Part shown: positions 61,436-64,000 of the stretch, one piece after another
Numbering within the stretch: position 1 is the stretch's first letter
Layout: each line of letters starts with the position of its first letter
Assembly (NCBI RefSeq): GCF_004328705.1
Contig: NZ_CP035319.1
Coordinates: forward strand, 2,232,001 to 2,296,000
From: Rhodococcus sp. ABRD24
GTDB taxonomy: Bacteria; Actinomycetota; Actinomycetes; Mycobacteriales; Mycobacteriaceae
Direction: 5' to 3'
DNA: 64,000 nucleotides
The notes under the pieces: generated by a model
The model's input: only the letters and a program-made list of their open reading frames with translations
Databases searched by the model: none
What the model was told of the DNA's origin: nothing
Position numbers and translations under genes: made by a program

Positions 61436-62196
61436 TGCAGTCACGACCCTCGGTTCGGGCCGACGGCGCACATTTCAGCGGGCAACAGCCGCGGGCCGTC
61501 CAGAAGGCCCTCGGTATGCTCGAAGCGGTTGCTCACCTCGGTCCGGGTACCTCTGCCAAGGAGATCGCGCGGTTCGCCGACGTCCCACCCACCACCGCAT
61601 ACCGGATGCTCAATTTTCTTGTGGCAGAGGGATTTCTCGTGCGAGTTCCCGATCTTTCCGGATTTGCACTCGGCCGCCGTACCGCCGAGCTCGCCCACTC
61701 CGCCGCCGAGACCAGGCCGTCGGATTCCCTGCACGAAGTGGTCGAGGAGCTCCGTTCTCACACTCGATTCGGAATCCACGTCGCCTCGTTCTCCGGTGGC
61801 CGGCTGAGATTCGTCGACCACGATCCCGATCACGAGATCGCAGCCGTCGGCGTGCTGTCGAAGCATCTGCACGCGACTGCGCTCGGAAAGGTGATGCTCG
61901 CACACCACCCGCAGCTCGGAACCGGCGCCGCCGGATTACCCCGCCTCACCGAGTACACCATTTGCAACCACGACGAACTCGCCCGCGAGTTGCGCATGGT
62001 CGTCCTGGACGGGTTCGCCCACGAAAGCCAGGAGTCACGGATCGGCCGTGCCGGGCTGGCCGTGCCGATCCGCGACGAGTCCACGTGCGTGGTCGGCGGT
62101 CTCTATCTCCAGGGCGCTGCCGGACGCGTCCACCCGGACGACGCCCTGGTGCGATTCCTGATCGACGGGTCGGCGCGGCTGACCGGAATGCTCTGA
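61435..62196 (+). CDS. IclR-family transcriptional regulator
   Basis: 253 aa. N-terminal winged helix (VQKALGMLEAVAHLGPGTSAKEIARFADVPPTTAYRMLNFLVAEGFLVR, about 22-70) and a C-terminal IclR ligand-binding domain (LHATALGKVMLAH, GLAVPIRD). It probably controls the permease and mau genes in response to substrate; the inverted repeat at 59800 is a candidate site. ATG 61435 overlaps the permease stop. Confidence 0.88.
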   Translation: MQSRPSVRADGAHFSGQQPRAVQKALGMLEAVAHLGPGTSAKEIARFADVPPTTAYRMLNFLVAEGFLVRVPDLSGFALGRRTAELAHSAAETRPSDSLHEVVEELRSHTRFGIHVASFSGGRLRFVDHDPDHEIAAVGVLSKHLHATALGKVMLAHHPQLGTGAAGLPRLTEYTICNHDELARELRMVVLDGFAHESQESRIGRAGLAVPIRDESTCVVGGLYLQGAAGRVHPDDALVRFLIDGSARLTGML

Positions 62197-62200
62197 GCCC

Positions 62201-62827
62201 TCAGCCGTTCGTGCGGCGCGGAGCACGTCGAGCGGCCCAGCGCCGGCGCAGACCATCGGCCCGCTCCTGCTCCTCGAGCGCGAGCGCCGAATGTGCGAGC
62301 GCCTCCTGCAGCGCCGGAATCCATCGATCCGTGATGGCCCGCAGCCGTTTCCGCGTCGCCCGCTCCTCCGAGTCGACGGCCCGCAGCGCAGCCGATGCAG
62401 CGGCGTGCCGAACCGCGATCTCCAGGGCCGCCGTATGACGCAGTCGCGCCTCGATGGACGCGGACCCGCCCACGGAGGCCGCGTCGGGCGCGGGAGGTGG
62501 CACGACGCAGATGGCCTCCGCCGGGTAGGTGATACCCATCGAGTGCGACCAGGCGATCTGGATGTCGGCAGACTGCCCGGACGCCGGCCGGAGCGCGCGC
62601 TGCCCGTCCAGCATGGCCGCACGTACCAGCCAGGTTTCGGCGTCGTGGGCGGCCCGCTCCCATTCTGCACCCGTCTCCTCGGCGCGTTGCGCGAACCGCT
62701 GCCGTGCGGTGTGGAGGATCCGCTGCTTCCGGTCGAGCAGTTCGGCACCACTGCGGGCAACGGCCAGCCGCCTCTGCAGCCACACGCGACCCGCCCGGCC
62801 GGGCGGCACACGACCGAGCCGGGTCAC
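62201..62827 (-). CDS. atpD: A/V-type ATPase subunit D (central stalk)
   Basis: 208 aa, long helical protein. N-terminus VTRLGRVPPGRAGRVWLQRRLAVARSGAELLDRKQRIL resembles V-type subunit D; long heptad-like helices at both ends form the rotor stalk. GTG 62827 overlaps the subunit B stop (GTGA). The symbol is by family (ntpD/atpD in A/V-ATPase nomenclature). Convergent with the IclR gene. Confidence 0.8.
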   Translation of the reverse strand: MTRLGRVPPGRAGRVWLQRRLAVARSGAELLDRKQRILHTARQRFAQRAEETGAEWERAAHDAETWLVRAAMLDGQRALRPASGQSADIQIAWSHSMGITYPAEAICVVPPPAPDAASVGGSASIEARLRHTAALEIAVRHAAASAALRAVDSEERATRKRLRAITDRWIPALQEALAHSALALEEQERADGLRRRWAARRAPRRTNG

Positions 62828-64000
62828 GATTCCCCGCCTCTTTCGGATCCGCGGAACCACCTGTCCAGGAAGGTCTCCGGCAGCATCGTCAGCTCCCGGC
62901 GTGGCAGCGCCGACAGCGCCTCCCAGACCCGTTCGAGCGTCCCGTTCAGCGAGCGCGCCTCGCCGCGCCGCTGATCGAACAGGCGCCGCTGCACCACCCG
63001 CGCGAACTCGAGATAGGCGCGGTCGGTTGCGGACAGCGCATCCTCGCCCATGAGCTCCACCAGCTCGCCCGCCTGCCGCGCGCGAGCCAGCGCAGCCATC
63101 GTCTGAGCAGCGACGTCCAGATGGTCCTCGCGTGTTCGACCCGGTCCGGCCCCCTTCCGCATGAGCCGCGACAGCGAGCTCAGCGCGTCCACCGGCGGGT
63201 AGATCCCGGCTGCATGGAGATCCGCCGAAAGAACGATCTGCCCCTCGGTGATGTACCCCGTCAGGTCGGGCACCGGATGGGTGATGTCTCCACCGGGCAT
63301 CGTGAGTACCGGAAGTACCGTCACCGAGCCCTCCCGATTCCGGATCCGCCCGCACCGCTCGTAGAGCGACGCGAGGTCGCTGTAGAGATAGCCCGGGTAC
63401 GCCCGCCGACCGGGGATCTCCCCACGCGCAGCCGACACCTCCCGCAGCGCCTCGGCGTAGGCGGTCATGTCCGCCATGACGACCAGAACGTGACGGCCGG
63501 ACTCGAACGCAAGATCCTCCGCGACCGTCAGCGCCAGCCGCGGTGTGAGTATCCGCTCCACGACCGGATCGTCCGCGGTGTTGATCAGGAGCACCAGACT
63601 CCCTGCCGTGGAACGCTCTTCGAGAGCATCCCGGACAGTGGCCGCATCCGTGTGCGTGAGACCCATGCCCGCGAAGACCACGGCAAACGGTGCGTCACCC
63701 GCGGTGGCCTGCGCGGCCACCTGCGTCGCCAACTCGAGATGCGGGAGACCGGCCAGGGAGAACACCGGAAGCTTTTGTCCCCGAACGATAGTGGTGAGGG
63801 CATCGATCGCGGAGATCCCGGTGAGCACGGGTTCCGCCGGCGGGTCACGATGGCTCGGGTTGAGCGGGAACCCCGATACCGGCGCCCGGCGGTCCGCGAG
63901 CACGGGCGGTCCGCCGTCCATCGGTTCACCGCGTCCATTGCAGACCCTGCCGAGCCAGCCGGGCCCGACCGGAATGTGGATCGGCTCGCCGGCGAACACC
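62824..64000 (-). CDS. atpB: A/V-type ATPase subunit B (partial, N-terminus outside window)
   Basis: 392 codons visible, running off the right edge. LGRVCNGRGEPMDGGPPV and GISAIDALTTIVRGQKLPVFSLAGLPHLELATQVAAQ match subunit B: the P-loop GxxxxGKT is replaced by AGLPHLEL, as in non-catalytic B subunits. SLYERCGRIRNREGSVTVLPVLTMPGGDITHPVPDLTGYITEGQI is the second signature. The first codon within the window (GTG) is internal. Subunit A is expected just beyond the edge. Confidence 0.9.
   Translation of the reverse strand, partial: VFAGEPIHIPVGPGWLGRVCNGRGEPMDGGPPVLADRRAPVSGFPLNPSHRDPPAEPVLTGISAIDALTTIVRGQKLPVFSLAGLPHLELATQVAAQATAGDAPFAVVFAGMGLTHTDAATVRDALEERSTAGSLVLLINTADDPVVERILTPRLALTVAEDLAFESGRHVLVVMADMTAYAEALREVSAARGEIPGRRAYPGYLYSDLASLYERCGRIRNREGSVTVLPVLTMPGGDITHPVPDLTGYITEGQIVLSADLHAAGIYPPVDALSSLSRLMRKGAGPGRTREDHLDVAAQTMAALARARQAGELVELMGEDALSATDRAYLEFARVVQRRLFDQRRGEARSLNGTLERVWEALSALPRRELTMLPETFLDRWFRGSERGGES

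Noticed and set aside
61441..61908. Minus-strand ORF inside the IclR gene
   Set aside because: Antisense shadow; the plus-strand winged-helix protein is unambiguous.

Overview
The window is high-GC actinobacterial DNA. Several genes point to a mycolic-acid-containing member of the Mycobacteriales, most like Rhodococcus or Nocardia: a DUF4185 (arabinan-active type) secreted protein, a WS/DGAT acyltransferase, an MmpL-type transporter, a set of PorA/PorH-like micro-proteins and an actinobacterial initiator tRNA. The genus is an inference; no rRNA is present.

Left edge (1-10962): one flank of a modular macrolide cluster. The 5' end of a type I polyketide synthase (loading AT-ACP then KS1, minus strand) is divergent from seven plus-strand deoxysugar genes. 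Gene order and sequence match the eryAI side of the erythromycin cluster: eryBIV, eryBV, eryCVI, eryBVI, eryCIV, eryCV, eryBVII. Together these supply much of the L-mycarose and D-desosamine pathways and the mycarosyl transfer step. The cluster ends at about 11.0 kb, where an MmpL transporter lies instead of the eryK expected in Saccharopolyspora.

11-28.6 kb: MmpL transporter and catalase; alkA; a five-gene STM4015-STM4011 cassette (LRR protein, ATP-grasp-like protein, sulfatase-like protein, two radical SAM enzymes), conserved but of unknown function; then a DNA-alkylation repair island (alkB, a degenerate Ada domain, a 2OG oxygenase, two methylguanine methyltransferases and an ECF-like sigma factor). 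After it come a polysaccharide deacetylase, an Lrp regulator, a double-domain universal stress protein and a WS/DGAT.

28.6-29.5 kb: five consecutive micro-ORFs (30-65 codons) on the minus strand, each with its own Shine-Dalgarno, ending at a 13-bp hairpin. They look like an array of small mycomembrane peptides.

30-53 kb: mostly housekeeping and accessory genes: hppD, tRNA-fMet with a terminator, DUF309, LON-domain protein, gpsA, a flavin monooxygenase, an AztD-like zinc lipoprotein behind a Zur-like box, a branched-chain amino-acid attenuator leader ahead of a free-standing LeuA regulatory domain, lipocalin, a response regulator with two overlapping sensor proteins, a MarR/DJ-1 pair, a DUF4185 protein and a baeRF-like protein.

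53-62.2 kb: a tryptophan-tryptophylquinone (TTQ) amine dehydrogenase locus, mauE-mauD-mauA-mauB, followed by a Tat-exported multicopper oxidase, two lipoprotein cupredoxins and a MauF-like membrane protein. Several of these genes overlap at ATGA junctions. No mauG is present. An APC-family permease and an IclR regulator are divergent from it. A cofactor-maturation or electron-transfer route built on copper proteins in a monoderm-derived mycolate bacterium is the most unusual system here.

Right edge (62.2-64 kb): subunits D and B (partial) of an A/V-type ATPase, unusual in this group.
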